Source of the DNA: a virus
IMG/VR virus record: IMGVR_UViG_3300025417_000018
Location: 1-64,000 of that record
Reading direction: 5' to 3' (one strand)
Length of the DNA: 64,000 nucleotides
In this document: piece by piece, positions 15,611-27,200 of the stretch
Position numbering within the stretch: the first letter of the stretch is position 1
Layout of the letters: each line of letters begins with the position of its first letter
Notes under the pieces: generated by a model
The model's input: only the letters and a program-made list of their open reading frames with translations
Told to the model about the DNA's origin: nothing
Databases searched by the model: none
Made by a program: the position numbers and the translations under genes

Positions 15611-17125
15611 ATGGCATCAGTAACAGCTAGTATAGGCGGTGGAGTAAATGTCGTTGCAACGATGACATCGACGGGCATACAATATGTAATAAACTTGGCT
15701 AATGGCTCAAGTGCCGGTCCCTATACCGGAGACCAATTGGTAAATGTTGGTAGCCAAACAATAACTATACCTCCTCCAGAGCAATTCATATTAACATACA
15801 ATGGTCAAACTGTAGCAACATCTACTAACCCAGCCGATATTGAAAATGGAGGAGATATTGTACTAAACACCTTTCAAATTCAACAATACGCTGAACAACA
15901 GTTAGCAGTAGCACCGAACACAACCGCCGCCGACGCACCTGTTGGTACTGATGAAAATGTTCCTGGAGCAGGATCAACTCCAACCAACACAAGCCCAACA
16001 ACAATTACTAGTCAGAATGATCCTTATTTAGGAGATGCGACAAATCAACCCTATGATGATAATGGTAATTTAAATCCAGGTTGGCAAATCGATGAGGCCA
16101 CAGGAAAACCTTTTTATGTGGGTGATTTACCGGCAAATAGTAATACTGTAGTTAGCAATGCTGATCCTGCAGCCACAACAGCCAATGTAGGTGCGGCAGA
16201 TGCATCTGCTTCAAATCAAGCAGTTGCTCAAAACGATTCCGCTCAAGCCAACAACAATACCAATCAAACTGCATTAACCGGTCCATTATTAAACACACAA
16301 AGTCAAGCAACTCAACAGGATGCGGCAAACTTTGCACAACTTGGTGATTGGCGTGTTAGATTAGCATTGGCACCGAGTGCAACCTATTTGTATAAGAACA
16401 AGGGCAATGAAGGAATACTATTACCATTAGCCGCGACAGATGGAGTAATATTCCCCTATACACCTGCGATTTCCGTTCAATATGCCGCAAATTATGATGC
16501 CACTGAATTAACACATAGTAACTATAAATTTTTTCAGTACAAGAATAGTGCAGTAGATAGTATTTCAATAACATGCGATTTTACAGCACAAGACACGCAG
16601 GAAGCTAACTATGTATTAGCTGTAATACACTTTTTCCGTAGTGTTACAAAAATGTTTTATGGTCAAGATTTAAATCCAAACAATGGGACACCTCCTCCAT
16701 TATGTTATCTATATGGATTGGGACAATTTCAATTTGATAGCCATCCTTTAGCAATTACCGCATTTAATTATTCATTACCCACAGATGTTGATTATATTCG
16801 TGCAGGCGCCGCAACAACAGCACCCGGTGTCAATTTGGCATCAATGAATGTTGCAACACAAAATAGTAGTAGTGTGTCTGGTGATCGATTAAATAGTAGT
16901 GGATTAAATCCAGGAGCGACCACTGGTTCACCCCAATTTGCAACTAGTGATGGCACACGCACTCCAACATATGTACCAACAAAAATTCAAATGTCAATAA
17001 CAGCAATACCAATCGTTACACGTAACGATATTAGTAACAATTTCAGCTTAAATGGCCCTGGGCCAAACTATGGTAGTGGTGCATTATTGCAAGGTTCAAA
17101 ACGACAAGGCGGAGGTATTTGGTAA
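15611..17125 (+). CDS. Baseplate/tail-tube-associated structural protein
   Basis: A 504-residue virion protein upstream of gp53. Residues 1-240 are Asn/Thr/Ala/Pro-rich with little predicted order. The folded part starts near residue 240 (LGDWRVRLALAPSATYLY) and runs through FPYTPAISVQYAANYDATEL, FFQYKNSAVDSISITCDFTA and VIHFFRSVTKMFYGQD to DVDYIRAG. I recognise this as a structural protein family of marine T4-like phages near the baseplate genes. The ordered beta-rich middle could be a tube-like or tube-cap domain (the gp48/gp54 role), but no decisive motif is visible. Ribosome site AAGGAA; the stop overlaps the gp53 start (TAATG). Confidence 0.6.
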   Translation: MASVTASIGGGVNVVATMTSTGIQYVINLANGSSAGPYTGDQLVNVGSQTITIPPPEQFILTYNGQTVATSTNPADIENGGDIVLNTFQIQQYAEQQLAVAPNTTAADAPVGTDENVPGAGSTPTNTSPTTITSQNDPYLGDATNQPYDDNGNLNPGWQIDEATGKPFYVGDLPANSNTVVSNADPAATTANVGAADASASNQAVAQNDSAQANNNTNQTALTGPLLNTQSQATQQDAANFAQLGDWRVRLALAPSATYLYKNKGNEGILLPLAATDGVIFPYTPAISVQYAANYDATELTHSNYKFFQYKNSAVDSISITCDFTAQDTQEANYVLAVIHFFRSVTKMFYGQDLNPNNGTPPPLCYLYGLGQFQFDSHPLAITAFNYSLPTDVDYIRAGAATTAPGVNLASMNVATQNSSSVSGDRLNSSGLNPGATTGSPQFATSDGTRTPTYVPTKIQMSITAIPIVTRNDISNNFSLNGPGPNYGSGALLQGSKRQGGGIW

Positions 17126-17439
17126 TGGCAACAATTAATGGAGTATATCCAGCAACTAGTCCTTATTATCTAACAGGAATAGTAAACAGCAATTTTTTAG
17201 ATGTTATGGTAAACAGAGTTATACCGATGCAACCTTCGGATATCTATTGGCAAATCACCCCCGTTTATGAATATCGCCCTGACACATTAGCCTACGATTT
17301 ATATGCTGATAGCAGATTATGGTGGGTATTTGCACAGCGCAATCCAAACACATTAGCAGATCCGTATGGTGATTTTGTAGCGGGTACTGGAATATATTTA
17401 CCTAAACTAGCTTTATTAAAACAAGTATTAGGGATATAA
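17125..17439 (+). CDS. 53: Baseplate wedge protein gp53
   Basis: Baseplate wedge subunit that in T4 holds neighbouring wedges together. The 104-residue product has the family signature YEYRPDTLAYDLYADSRLWW followed by VFAQRNPN and DPYGDFVAGTGIYLP; the last part is the LysM-like segment that reads as a membrane-puncturing-tail adaptor in many myophages. T4 gp53 is about 196, so this is the short marine type. The frame opens at a TTG two codons earlier, but ATG at 17125 with GGAGG at 17111-17115 is clearly preferred, and it overlaps the upstream stop codon by one base. Confidence 0.85.
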   Translation: MATINGVYPATSPYYLTGIVNSNFLDVMVNRVIPMQPSDIYWQITPVYEYRPDTLAYDLYADSRLWWVFAQRNPNTLADPYGDFVAGTGIYLPKLALLKQVLGI

Positions 17440-17440
17440 G

Positions 17441-20317
17441 ATGTCTGATGGAACAGTAACACTTACAATTGACGGATATACTGTCATTGCTCAATACAAC
17501 TATAGTTATGGAGCGATTAGCTATACTGTCAATAATCCAGATGGCAGTCAATTAATTAGTGCAGGTGATGCTTTTGGATTAAGTTCTGGATTAAATAGTT
17601 TGTCCAATAAAGCAAGAGCAGCCGGCAACACGGATTTAGCTGACCAATTATTTCAACTTAATAGTGATTTAAGTAGTCAAGAAGCGTCAATACAACAACA
17701 AGTAATCGATGCAAATAAACCAACAGAACCGTCCGCCTCAGTAACACCGCCGGCAAATACTTTAGCACAAACAGACCAACAAAATAATGCCTATGTAGCA
17801 AGTGGCAGTGCAAATGACGAAACTGGGACTGTGAATAATGTGCAGACTGGTGCAAATACCACTGCTGACAACTCGGGTGCTCCTAATAATCCACCTGCTA
17901 TTCCCCAAAACTACACTAATGCAGGTACGACATCAGCAGGTGCATCAGGGACATCAGCCGCTGTTACAAATAGTAATGCATTACCTGGTAAAAGACTACA
18001 AAATCCTTTAGGTAATTTTAGCAGTTACACATATCAAATATCATTGTATATGATTACTCCTGATGCATACCAGGCATTTGTTGATTCTGGAAGAAAAAAT
18101 ATCAATGCACTACAAGTTAATACCACTGGTAATACGGCCGCAACAGGTGCAGGCAATGGCGCATTTTTAATAGCACAAAGTGGGGGTATTAATAACAGTA
18201 CACAAAAACGTGCTCCATATTTTGACCAAGATTTTTATATTGATAACTTAAAAATAACTCAAGCCATTAACGGTAAAGATACCGGTAGTGCTACCAATGT
18301 CACAGACATGTCATTCAATATTATTGAACCATATGGATTTTCATTCTTATCTAGATTACGTGATGCATTTACGCAATTGTTACAGGTAGGTGGAAACACA
18401 GGGGGCAATGCCGGTACACAAGGTAGTAGCAATTCAGGTAGTGGTACTCCTGGTGCCACTCAGTTACAAGATCCCTCACGACAATTTTTTATATTAGGTA
18501 TACAATTTTTAGGCTATAATGAAGATGGGAGTTTAATTAGTTCCAAAGATATAACAGGACCTAATAGTGACCCGGCGGGCAACGCATACGGTGTCTATGC
18601 AAGATATTATGATATTAATATAACAGAGCTTCATTTTAGTTTAGCAGGTAAAAGTGTTGTGTATGCATGTAAGGCAGTTAATAGTGCAACTATGTCTGGC
18701 ATGGGATTGAAACGTGGAATCGTGTGGACAGGTGCTGAAGTTTACGGAGAAACAGTAGACGATGTTATTCAGGGCACAGGTGACGGAGTTCAAGGATTGC
18801 TAACTAAATTAAACCAAGAACAACAGCAATTATTAAACGATAGCAAAATACAAATTCCAAATGAGTATAGTCTTGTTTATTTAGGAACCTCATCTACTGA
18901 AATAGCAGATGCTAAAATCATTTCACCAGCAGATACAGATAAATCAAAACAAACCATGAGTGATGTTTCAAAATCTAGTCAGGTTAACGAGCAAACAGCA
19001 CAACAAGCCACTCCTAATAAAAATATTAATAAGATAAAGTTTGATAATGGCACACCAGTGGTACAAGCAATAGAACAAATTATTAAACAAAGTACGTACT
19101 TAACAGATGCTTTAAAATCAGTTATAACAACTGAAGAAGAACCAAATCCAGATACTGATTCAGAAAATGAAATAGCAGATCCATCACCAAAGACAATTAA
19201 ATGGTATAACATTGGTGTAGAAGTTACACCTAAAGCATGGGATCAATTACAACAAGACTTTGGTTATAAAATAAAATATATTATACAACCATATGAAACA
19301 CCAATTGTGACTAGCGCATATGTTAATAAGACTGCAAACTATTATGGCCCTCATAAACGATATGAATATTGGTTTACAGGAAAAAATACTGAAATTATAA
19401 AATATGAACAAACGCTAAACAATTCATTTTTTAATGTTACACTAGACCCAGCATCTAGTCAAACTGCATCAGGTGGTAGTGCAAATATACCTATTATTAA
19501 CGGTATTCCACAAAATCAAGCAAAGACTGGATTGTTGAATCAAGGTATGGAGGCACAAAACTCATACATGACAAGTTTATATGATCCTGGTTCTTGGAGT
19601 GAAGCTAAAATAACAATATTAGGAGATCCTGATTTTTTGATGGAACCTAATCCTAGTAGTGTGGCAAGTGTGTATAACAAATATTATGGAACAGATGGGT
19701 ATACAGTTAGCCCTAATGGTGGACAAGTGTTTATTGAAATAAATTTCAGAGAACCAGTAGACTATAATAATAACACTGGATTATTTGAACTCAACACAAA
19801 TATTGCATTTTATCAATACCCTCCTGCAATTCAAGCAGATATAAACAGTAGAGGTGGCGGTGTAAGCTACATGGTAAAAACTGTAGTTAGCACATTTAAT
19901 CAAGGTAAATTTACACAAGAATTAGATTTAAATATTAATACATTTGGTGATGATGCCAGTGGTACTGCATCAGGTAGTACAGCTAACAGTAATGCCAATG
20001 GTAGAGAAACTTCTGCGGCAAATGCAGGTGATAATAGAACTGGAAGCGGAAGTTCGCAATCATCTACTGGAAATAATACATCTAGTACAACTGGATTTCC
20101 AACACCAATTACACAAAATGCGCCTATATTACCTCAGTCACTTGATACAAATCTATCTAGTCCAGCATCGATTGAATCACCTACTGGGCAAAACACAACA
20201 CCTACTGGAGATCCAAATAATCCTGTAGTAGCAATAGACGCACCGGCACCAGTAGTTACAAATAGTGTTGATACTGCTAATCAGGGAGGAAGAGAAGACC
20301 TGTCACAAGGACCTTAA
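17441..20317 (+). CDS. Large baseplate hub-like structural protein
   Basis: A 958-residue virion protein directly after gp53. Residues 1-180 are linker-like (Asn/Thr/Ala/Gln). The folded part begins NPLGNFSSYTYQISLYMITP near residue 186 and continues with YFDQDFYIDNLKITQAING, NIIEPYGFSFLSRLRDAF, FFILGIQFLGYNEDG and YYDINITELHFSLAGKSVVY. A second ordered part near 580-800 includes TIKWYNIGVEVTPKAWDQLQ and a PDFLMEP turn. The tail is Ser/Thr/Asn/Gly-rich. Its position between gp53 and gp5 suggests the hub role that gp27 has in T4, but I cannot prove homology. The EPYGFSFLSRL segment is common to a family of phage hub-like proteins. Confidence 0.55.
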   Translation: MSDGTVTLTIDGYTVIAQYNYSYGAISYTVNNPDGSQLISAGDAFGLSSGLNSLSNKARAAGNTDLADQLFQLNSDLSSQEASIQQQVIDANKPTEPSASVTPPANTLAQTDQQNNAYVASGSANDETGTVNNVQTGANTTADNSGAPNNPPAIPQNYTNAGTTSAGASGTSAAVTNSNALPGKRLQNPLGNFSSYTYQISLYMITPDAYQAFVDSGRKNINALQVNTTGNTAATGAGNGAFLIAQSGGINNSTQKRAPYFDQDFYIDNLKITQAINGKDTGSATNVTDMSFNIIEPYGFSFLSRLRDAFTQLLQVGGNTGGNAGTQGSSNSGSGTPGATQLQDPSRQFFILGIQFLGYNEDGSLISSKDITGPNSDPAGNAYGVYARYYDINITELHFSLAGKSVVYACKAVNSATMSGMGLKRGIVWTGAEVYGETVDDVIQGTGDGVQGLLTKLNQEQQQLLNDSKIQIPNEYSLVYLGTSSTEIADAKIISPADTDKSKQTMSDVSKSSQVNEQTAQQATPNKNINKIKFDNGTPVVQAIEQIIKQSTYLTDALKSVITTEEEPNPDTDSENEIADPSPKTIKWYNIGVEVTPKAWDQLQQDFGYKIKYIIQPYETPIVTSAYVNKTANYYGPHKRYEYWFTGKNTEIIKYEQTLNNSFFNVTLDPASSQTASGGSANIPIINGIPQNQAKTGLLNQGMEAQNSYMTSLYDPGSWSEAKITILGDPDFLMEPNPSSVASVYNKYYGTDGYTVSPNGGQVFIEINFREPVDYNNNTGLFELNTNIAFYQYPPAIQADINSRGGGVSYMVKTVVSTFNQGKFTQELDLNINTFGDDASGTASGSTANSNANGRETSAANAGDNRTGSGSSQSSTGNNTSSTTGFPTPITQNAPILPQSLDTNLSSPASIESPTGQNTTPTGDPNNPVVAIDAPAPVVTNSVDTANQGGREDLSQGP

Positions 20318-20323
20318 TTAATC

Positions 20324-23300
20324 ATGGAAGATATAGTAAAAACAAAAGGACAACCAAAAGCAAGTCAGCCTACCAGCGGAGGAGGCGTTGCACGTAACGT
20401 TCCTGTTATAGGAGTTGTCAAAAACGTTATTGACAAAGTTAGAGGTGGACGACTACAAGTATACATTGCAGATTTTGGTGGTAGTAATCCCGATGATAGT
20501 CACTCATGGACTACAGTTTCATACATGACACCGTTTTTTGGTGTAACTCCAGCACAAGGCGGAACATCAGATAATGGCAGTTACTTAACTAACCCAAATA
20601 GTTATGGTATGTGGTATAGCCCTCCTGATATTGGTAGCTCTGTTATTTGTATTTTCATCAACGGTGATGTAAACTATGGCTATTGGATAGGGTGTGTACC
20701 TAAACCAGAACAATTACAAATGGTGCCAGCAATTGGCTCTTTTGCAAATGTTATTACAAACAGTGGTGAAGCACAAAGTTATGGTGGTGCAACCGTTTTA
20801 CCTGTAGTTAATATCAATAGCAATAATAGTTCTATCAATGATAACGACCAATTTTTAAATGCGGCAAAACCAGTACACAGTTATCAAGCAGGTATATACA
20901 GTCAACAGGGTTTAATTAGAGATCCAATCAGAGGTCCTATAACAAGTAGTGCGTTGCGTGAAAGTCCAAGTCGTGTTGGTTGGGGTGTAAGCACACCTGG
21001 TAGACCTATATATCAAGGTGGCTATGATGATAGTACAATTAAAAGTGCGGCTAATCAAACATCAACTGATGCATCACAATTAAAAATTATTGCACGTAGA
21101 GGTGGGCATACACTAGTAATGGACGATGGTGACGTTAGTGGTAAAGACCAATTGATAAGATTACGAACTGCTACTGGACATCAAATATTAATGAGTGATG
21201 ATGGTCAAACACTATTCATTATTCATAGCAATGGACAAAGTTATATTGAATTAGGTAAAGAAGGTACAATTGACATGTACTCTACTAATTCATTTAACGT
21301 TAGAACACAGGGTGATTTAAATTTACATGCAGATAATAACATTAATATCAACGCCGCAAAAGATATTAATATAGCATCTAAAAATTTAAATGTAAACACA
21401 GAAAAAGATGTTACTTTTAGAACAGGTGGAAACTTCAAAGGTTACACAATTGGTACATATACATACAGAATTGACGGTGCAATGAGCATGGCATCTGGTG
21501 GTGAAGGTTCATATGCTAGTAGTGGTACTATGTACATTAATGGAGACAAGGTTAATTTAAATAGCGGTCAAACATCAGTTACACCAGAAACTGCATCATT
21601 AATTACAGCAATAGCACATACTGACACGTTATTTGATGCAACTAAAGGCTGGGCAAGTGCACCGGGTAAATTATTATCTATTGTAAGTAGAGCACCTGCA
21701 CACGCACCATGGGCAAGTGCAAATCAAGGTGTTAATGTACAAGTTAGTAACAATTCCAGTGATGCTCTACCATCTGCTCCAAGTGCCGCAGTTGCCGCAA
21801 CTAATGCGTCAGCAACCAACACACCTGAAAATGTAGTGTCTGCGGCAACTGCAAGTACAGTGCCTGCATTAGGATCAGTTAGTGATGCAATTGATGGTTC
21901 AGTAACAGCAACATTAGTTGGTGGTGTAGCCAGTCAAGCGGCAGGAGCCGCAAGTAGTGTAGTGGCAACTGGTACAGGTGTTATAAAAGATGCATCAGGG
22001 CAATTAACTGCCGCAGTGGGTTCATTAGCGCAAACACCAGCACAATTAGAAACAGCAGGAATCATGAAGCCAGGTTCAAGTGCATTGGTCAATGGATTAG
22101 TTCAGGGTGGCGTAAACGTACAAGCCGCAATGACAGATAATTTGTTTACAGGTGCTCCGGGCGCACAAAACTTGTCACAAATATCAAATAACGTAAATGC
22201 ACAAGTTGGTGCACAAATTACCAACTTTAATAAAGCACAAACTGCACTTACTCAGTCAGGGGTAATTACTGGTACTGAAGCCGCCGGGGCTGTTGCAGGT
22301 TTAGTAAACGCCACTTCACAAGTTGGTATTGGTCCTGTACAAGATTTTGTAAAAAACTCAACAGGCTCTCTTGGTAGTACATTGTCAAATATAGGAGGTT
22401 CTGTGTCTGGTTCTGCAGCCGGAGTAGCAGGTGGTGTTCAAGGTGCAGTTAGTAGTGCAATCGCAGGAGGTAATTTCGCCGCCGGCATTGGTACAAATTT
22501 AACCAGTGGTTTGGGATCAATTGCTACAGCATTAGGTGGCATTGGATCATCAGCTATCAACGGTATTAGTGGTGCATTGGATGCCGCTAAAGGTATTGCA
22601 GGTTCAGCATTTGCCGCAATTACAAAATCATTCAAGCCATTCACGCCAGGAGTACCTCAAGACCTTACTGCCATTACAGCACAAAATCAAGCTGAACAAA
22701 CTGCAAGTGAAACAAGCGCAGCCAGTGGCGTTTCAAGTGATGTGTTGGGTGCAACGACCTCTGCATTACCAAATCTAAATGTAGGTGATGCAGGTAATAT
22801 AGCTAGTGGGGCATCGTCATTGGTTAATTCAGTTGGTAGCGCATTTGGCACTACAGCAGGGGCACTAACAGGTCAAAGTGCAAGTACATTTAATAATCTA
22901 ACAAACACATTAACTGGTGTTAATAATCCTAATAACTTATCTATAGGAGGGGTTAGTGTTGCAACAGGATCATTATCTGCATTAACTAGTAAGGTGGCCG
23001 GTGCTTCAGGTTTCTCTACAGCAATAAATCCTGCTAGTGGATTAGGAGCGTTGCCAGGTGGACTTGATGCAGTTGCAAGTGTAGTTAATTCAGCAACAGG
23101 TTCGTTAACAAGTATTCCCAGCTTAGGTGGAGTTTCTAATTTAATTAAAAATGTCTCTAGTTCTGCATTAAATGGGTTGGGACTTGGTTCAAGTGCATCA
23201 AGTTCAATCGCTGGACTAGCAGCCGGCGGCTTGAGCGGTGTATTGAATAATGCAAGTAGCTTGAATGCATCATCATTATTGGGTGGTTTAGGCAACGCAA

Positions 23301-23770
23301 GTCAAAGTCTTGCATCATTGGCATCTTTAGGTATGCCGGCAGGCGCATCAGCCGCACTTCAAGCAGGTATTAATTCGTTAAGTACTCCTGGATCACTACC
23401 GATTACATTACCAACTGTAGCAACAGGAACAACTAACAGAAGTCAAATATCTAGTCAACTTACGTCTGTGTTTGGTAGCTCAAAAATACCAGCTCCAAAC
23501 TTCTCTGGAACAGACCAGTTACTAGCACAATATGAAGCACAAAATAAGAAAAATGAAGATATTTTATCACAAGTGGATGCTTTAAAAGCAAAAATAGATG
23601 ATTTAAATCCAGTCGTAACAACTGCACAAGCCAATTGGCACAATCTACGAGACACATTACCAAAAGGTGACCCTCAAGTTGACGCCGCATATCAAGAATA
23701 CAGCGATGCATTTGACCAGCGTTCAGCACTTAAAAAACAAGCATTAGACTTGTTAAGCCAGATAGCATAA
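20324..23770 (+). CDS. 5: Baseplate spike protein gp5 (no lysozyme domain)
   Basis: Central spike of the baseplate. Residues about 20-145 form the OB-fold seen in gp5/VgrG (VPVIGVVKNVIDKVRGGRLQ, WYSPPDIGSSVICIFINGD, GYWIGCVP). Residues about 260-400 form the trimeric beta-helix (GGHTLVMDDGD, RTATGHQILMSDDG, then repeated short strands ending NVNTEKDVTF). The T4 lysozyme domain between them is absent. Residues about 470-1060 are a long Ala/Gly/Ser/Val repeat-like extension, and the last 80 form a coiled coil (NEDILSQVDALKAKIDDL). The muralytic role is probably taken by the GH19 domain of the tape-measure gene. A ribosome site AAGGAC lies inside the end of the previous gene. Confidence 0.88.
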   Translation: MEDIVKTKGQPKASQPTSGGGVARNVPVIGVVKNVIDKVRGGRLQVYIADFGGSNPDDSHSWTTVSYMTPFFGVTPAQGGTSDNGSYLTNPNSYGMWYSPPDIGSSVICIFINGDVNYGYWIGCVPKPEQLQMVPAIGSFANVITNSGEAQSYGGATVLPVVNINSNNSSINDNDQFLNAAKPVHSYQAGIYSQQGLIRDPIRGPITSSALRESPSRVGWGVSTPGRPIYQGGYDDSTIKSAANQTSTDASQLKIIARRGGHTLVMDDGDVSGKDQLIRLRTATGHQILMSDDGQTLFIIHSNGQSYIELGKEGTIDMYSTNSFNVRTQGDLNLHADNNININAAKDINIASKNLNVNTEKDVTFRTGGNFKGYTIGTYTYRIDGAMSMASGGEGSYASSGTMYINGDKVNLNSGQTSVTPETASLITAIAHTDTLFDATKGWASAPGKLLSIVSRAPAHAPWASANQGVNVQVSNNSSDALPSAPSAAVAATNASATNTPENVVSAATASTVPALGSVSDAIDGSVTATLVGGVASQAAGAASSVVATGTGVIKDASGQLTAAVGSLAQTPAQLETAGIMKPGSSALVNGLVQGGVNVQAAMTDNLFTGAPGAQNLSQISNNVNAQVGAQITNFNKAQTALTQSGVITGTEAAGAVAGLVNATSQVGIGPVQDFVKNSTGSLGSTLSNIGGSVSGSAAGVAGGVQGAVSSAIAGGNFAAGIGTNLTSGLGSIATALGGIGSSAINGISGALDAAKGIAGSAFAAITKSFKPFTPGVPQDLTAITAQNQAEQTASETSAASGVSSDVLGATTSALPNLNVGDAGNIASGASSLVNSVGSAFGTTAGALTGQSASTFNNLTNTLTGVNNPNNLSIGGVSVATGSLSALTSKVAGASGFSTAINPASGLGALPGGLDAVASVVNSATGSLTSIPSLGGVSNLIKNVSSSALNGLGLGSSASSSIAGLAAGGLSGVLNNASSLNASSLLGGLGNASQSLASLASLGMPAGASAALQAGINSLSTPGSLPITLPTVATGTTNRSQISSQLTSVFGSSKIPAPNFSGTDQLLAQYEAQNKKNEDILSQVDALKAKIDDLNPVVTTAQANWHNLRDTLPKGDPQVDAAYQEYSDAFDQRSALKKQALDLLSQIA

Positions 23771-23775
23771 CAGAA

Positions 23776-23781
23776 TAAATA
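23776..23781 (+). promoter_or_regulatory. Late promoter core AATAAATAC four bases before gp25
   Basis: AGAATAAATACATC then the gp25 ATG. It has the same four-base spacing as the gp20 site on the other strand and no Shine-Dalgarno. Confidence 0.45.
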
Positions 23782-23785
23782 CATC

Positions 23786-24238
23786 ATGCCTAATTATATT
23801 GGATTTAACACACAAAACGTAAACATACCCAAACCTTCTACTGTGTATAATGCAGGAGTAGACGGTGGTTTGGGTTCAGTTGTACAGCCTATAGTATACG
23901 GAAAAAGTTTTACATTGGTGGATACACCATTAGTCATCAGAGATTTTCTTAACGCACTAAACATACGTCAAGGTGAAAAAGTAGGTCAACCTGAATATGG
24001 TACAACTCTATGGAGTTTTGTATTTGAACCAAATACAGCAGATGTACAGTTTCAGTTGGAAAATGAAATACGTAGGGTAGCCAGCAAAGACCCTAGAATC
24101 ATACTAAACACAGTAAAAGCATACCCGCAAGAGAACGGAATACTAGTTGAAGTAGAATTTGCAGTAAGTCCGTTTAATCAAGCACAGTTATTGAACGTGT
24201 TTTTTAACAACGCTACTAATAGAGCAATATTACAGTAA
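23786..24238 (+). CDS. 25: Baseplate wedge protein gp25
   Basis: Small wedge core protein that nucleates the sheath in T4. The 150-residue product has the GPW/gp25 fold pattern: LVIRDFLNALNIRQGEKVGQ, then PEYGTTLWSFVFEPNTADVQ with the acidic EP motif, and a C-terminal RIILNTVKAYPQENGILVEV strand. Length matches T4 gp25 (132) with a short N-terminal extension. It lies between gp5 and gp6, a conserved neighbourhood. The 5-prime spacing to TAAATA is discussed under findings. Confidence 0.92.
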   Translation: MPNYIGFNTQNVNIPKPSTVYNAGVDGGLGSVVQPIVYGKSFTLVDTPLVIRDFLNALNIRQGEKVGQPEYGTTLWSFVFEPNTADVQFQLENEIRRVASKDPRIILNTVKAYPQENGILVEVEFAVSPFNQAQLLNVFFNNATNRAILQ

Positions 24239-24267
24239 TTGTTAAAAATAGCGTTTTTTAGGTATGA

Positions 24268-24273
24268 TAAATA
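24268..24273 (+). promoter_or_regulatory. Late promoter core GATAAATACTT for gp6
   Basis: TATGATAAATACTT ends 17 bases before the gp6 ATG, with AAAAGAGAA as ribosome site between. It is also the only late core ahead of the 19-kb gene that follows gp6. Confidence 0.55.
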
Positions 24274-24290
24274 CTTAAAAGAGAATACAC

Positions 24291-27200
24291 ATGGCTACAA
24301 GTTCAAGACAATCCGCGTTATTTGGTGTAAATGATTGGCAGGCTATCTACCAAACCTTCCAACAGGCAGACTTTAGAAGTTATGATTACGAAACACTTCG
24401 TAAGACAATGATAGACTATCTACGTCTATATTACCCTGAAACTTACAACGATTACATTGAAAGTAGTGAATTTATTGCGTTACTAGACGTAATGTCATTC
24501 ATGGGACAAGGTATTGCTTTCCGTGATGACCTGAACACACGTGAAAACTTTATTGACACAGCAGAACGTAGAGACTCTGTTATCAAATTAGCCAATCTTG
24601 TTAGTTATACTCCAAAACGTAACCTAGCAGGTCAAGGTTACATCAAAGTAACAAGTATTCAAACCACACAAAATATCACAGACTTAAATGGTTATAATTT
24701 AAGTAACGTTCCTGTATTATGGAACGACCCGGCTAACCCAAATTGGTTACAACAGTTTAACACAATTATCAATGCTTCATTGGTAAACGCACAGCAAATT
24801 GGTAGACCAGCAAATAGTCAAGAAATTCTTGGGGTGACAACAAGTGAATACAACATGCAAATACCAGCAGGTAGCTTGCCGGTAGTTCCATTCACGAGTA
24901 CTGTTAATGGTCAAAGTATGAGATTTGAATTATGTAGTGTAACTAGCGTGGGTGAAGATTACATTTATGAAATTCCACCTCAACCAACAAATAAATTCAA
25001 CATACTATATCGTAATGACAAATTAGGATATGGCAGTCCAAACACAGGCTTCTTCTTTTACTTTAAGCAAGGTGCATTAGAAAGCTACGATTTTACATTA
25101 CAACAACAAATCAGTAATCAAGTAGTGGACATTAATATTCAAGGTATTAACAATACTGACACTTGGTTATATCAAATCAATGCAAACAATGGCACATATG
25201 GTTATTGGCAACAAGTTGATAACATTTATGCTGATGCATACTTACAAACAGAATCTAGCCAAAGAACTATTTTCTCTGTAAACTCAAGATTTAATGACCA
25301 AGTAAGTTATATATTTGGTGATGGTGTGTTTAGTGAGATTCCAGTTGGAACTTTCCGTGCATATGTACGTGCAGGTAATGCATTAACATATACAATACAA
25401 CCTAGCGAAATGCAAGGACTTAGTGTAAGTTTTAGTTATGTAAGCAGACTTGGTCGTGTAGAAACATTAACAGTTGGTTTTGCATTACAATTGCCAGTAT
25501 CAAATGCATTGGTACGTGAAAGTTTAGCAAGTATTAAACTAAACGCTCCTAGCAGATACTATACACAAAATCGTATGGTTAATGGAGAAGACTATAACAA
25601 CTTCCCGTATACATTGTATAGTTCAATTATTAAAAGTAAAGCAATCAACCGTAGTAGCGTAGGTGTAAGTAAAAACTTAGACTTACTAGACCCTACAGGA
25701 AAATATAGTAGTAGCAATAGCTTTGCAGACGATGGTGGTATTTGGTTAAATGCAACCTCAGGATTTTCGTTATTAACAATTAATAACACTGGCGATATTA
25801 TTACATTCTTAAGCGGTACATTGGCAGCTGTATTAGCTGGTAACCGAGCAATGCAATACTATATACAATACTATCCTAGATACGCAACTGGTCCATCAAT
25901 AAGTAGTAATTCTACATATGTAGCAGACACAGGAACAGCATTTGATTATTGGCAAATCAGCACAGTTGATGCCAACAGTTTAAGTGGATATTTTTATAAT
26001 TTTACAAATAATGTAAACACTCCAATTCCAATTGGTACATATTCTACAACAAATGCAAAATATATTACTGCCGGAGCTATCTTAAAATTTGTTGCACCCG
26101 CTGGTTATTATTTTGACAGTAATAATCGTTTAGTAAGCGGTATCCCCACACCAAGTAATCAAACATATATTTGGACTACTGTGTTAAATGTCATCGGTGA
26201 TGGTTATAATAATGGTCAAGGTAGCTTTACTAATGGTTCGGGCCCGGTAACATTAAATGGATTTGTACCAACAGGCGCAATACTGTCTGTTGTAATTCCT
26301 GCATTTACCAATTCATTAAGCAATGCAGTTATTCAAGAATGTATTACTAGACTTGAATTACAACAAAATTTCTCATTGGTATTTGATAACTCATTAACAA
26401 TAGCACAGGATCGTTGGAGTGTAGAATTATACACTAATCCAAATTGGTTTGTTCTTTTTGAAAGCACAGGATATAATCGTTACCAAATAACATATCGTTC
26501 ATTGGCTTATTACTTTGGTAGTGTAGACCAAACTAGATTTACATTTGAAACCGGGTCATTAGTATATGATCCATTTACAGGAAAAATCTTACAAGATTAT
26601 ATAAAAATATTAGAGACTAATTCACAACCTAACAGCAATTATCCATTAAGCACTCCTATTACTGCAAGTATTATTGGACAAACAGTTGAAAGTGACGGTT
26701 ATGTTGATGACTTTGAAGTAGAAATAGCAAGTATAGATGTTAATAATTCCAGTATCGTAGATAATCCAGACTTCTTTAATCAAGCAACTGGATATATTCC
26801 AAATGGTACTAATATTGGAATTTATGCATTCTTTATACAAGTGCAAGATGCACTTAATTTAACACGATATGATTTGATTGACAGTACTACAGTTTGCTAT
26901 CAATATGCAACACAATCACAAATTGAAGTTGTAAAATATGAATATCCAGTTGGACAACTATTTTATGCATACACAGATAATGTGTTTTACATTACTGTAC
27001 AAGACCCAACAGTTACAACTCCATATTATACATTGGCACAGCAATCACAATATAGTGTTCAAACAGGTCGTCAGGGATTAAGTTTTCAATATCGCCATAA
27101 TAGCAATAACACTACACGTATTGATCCAGCTACAACAAACATTATTGATTTATATGTTGTAACTCAATCGTATTATACACAATATCAAAATTATATTCAG

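Noticed and set aside
22873-23295. Minus-strand frame inside the gp5 gene
   Set aside because: Antisense of the Ala/Ser/Gly-rich tail of gp5; composition is the expected mirror.
20324-23770. Lysozyme domain in gp5
   Set aside because: No catalytic Glu/Asp pattern of T4 lysozyme between the OB-fold and the beta-helix.
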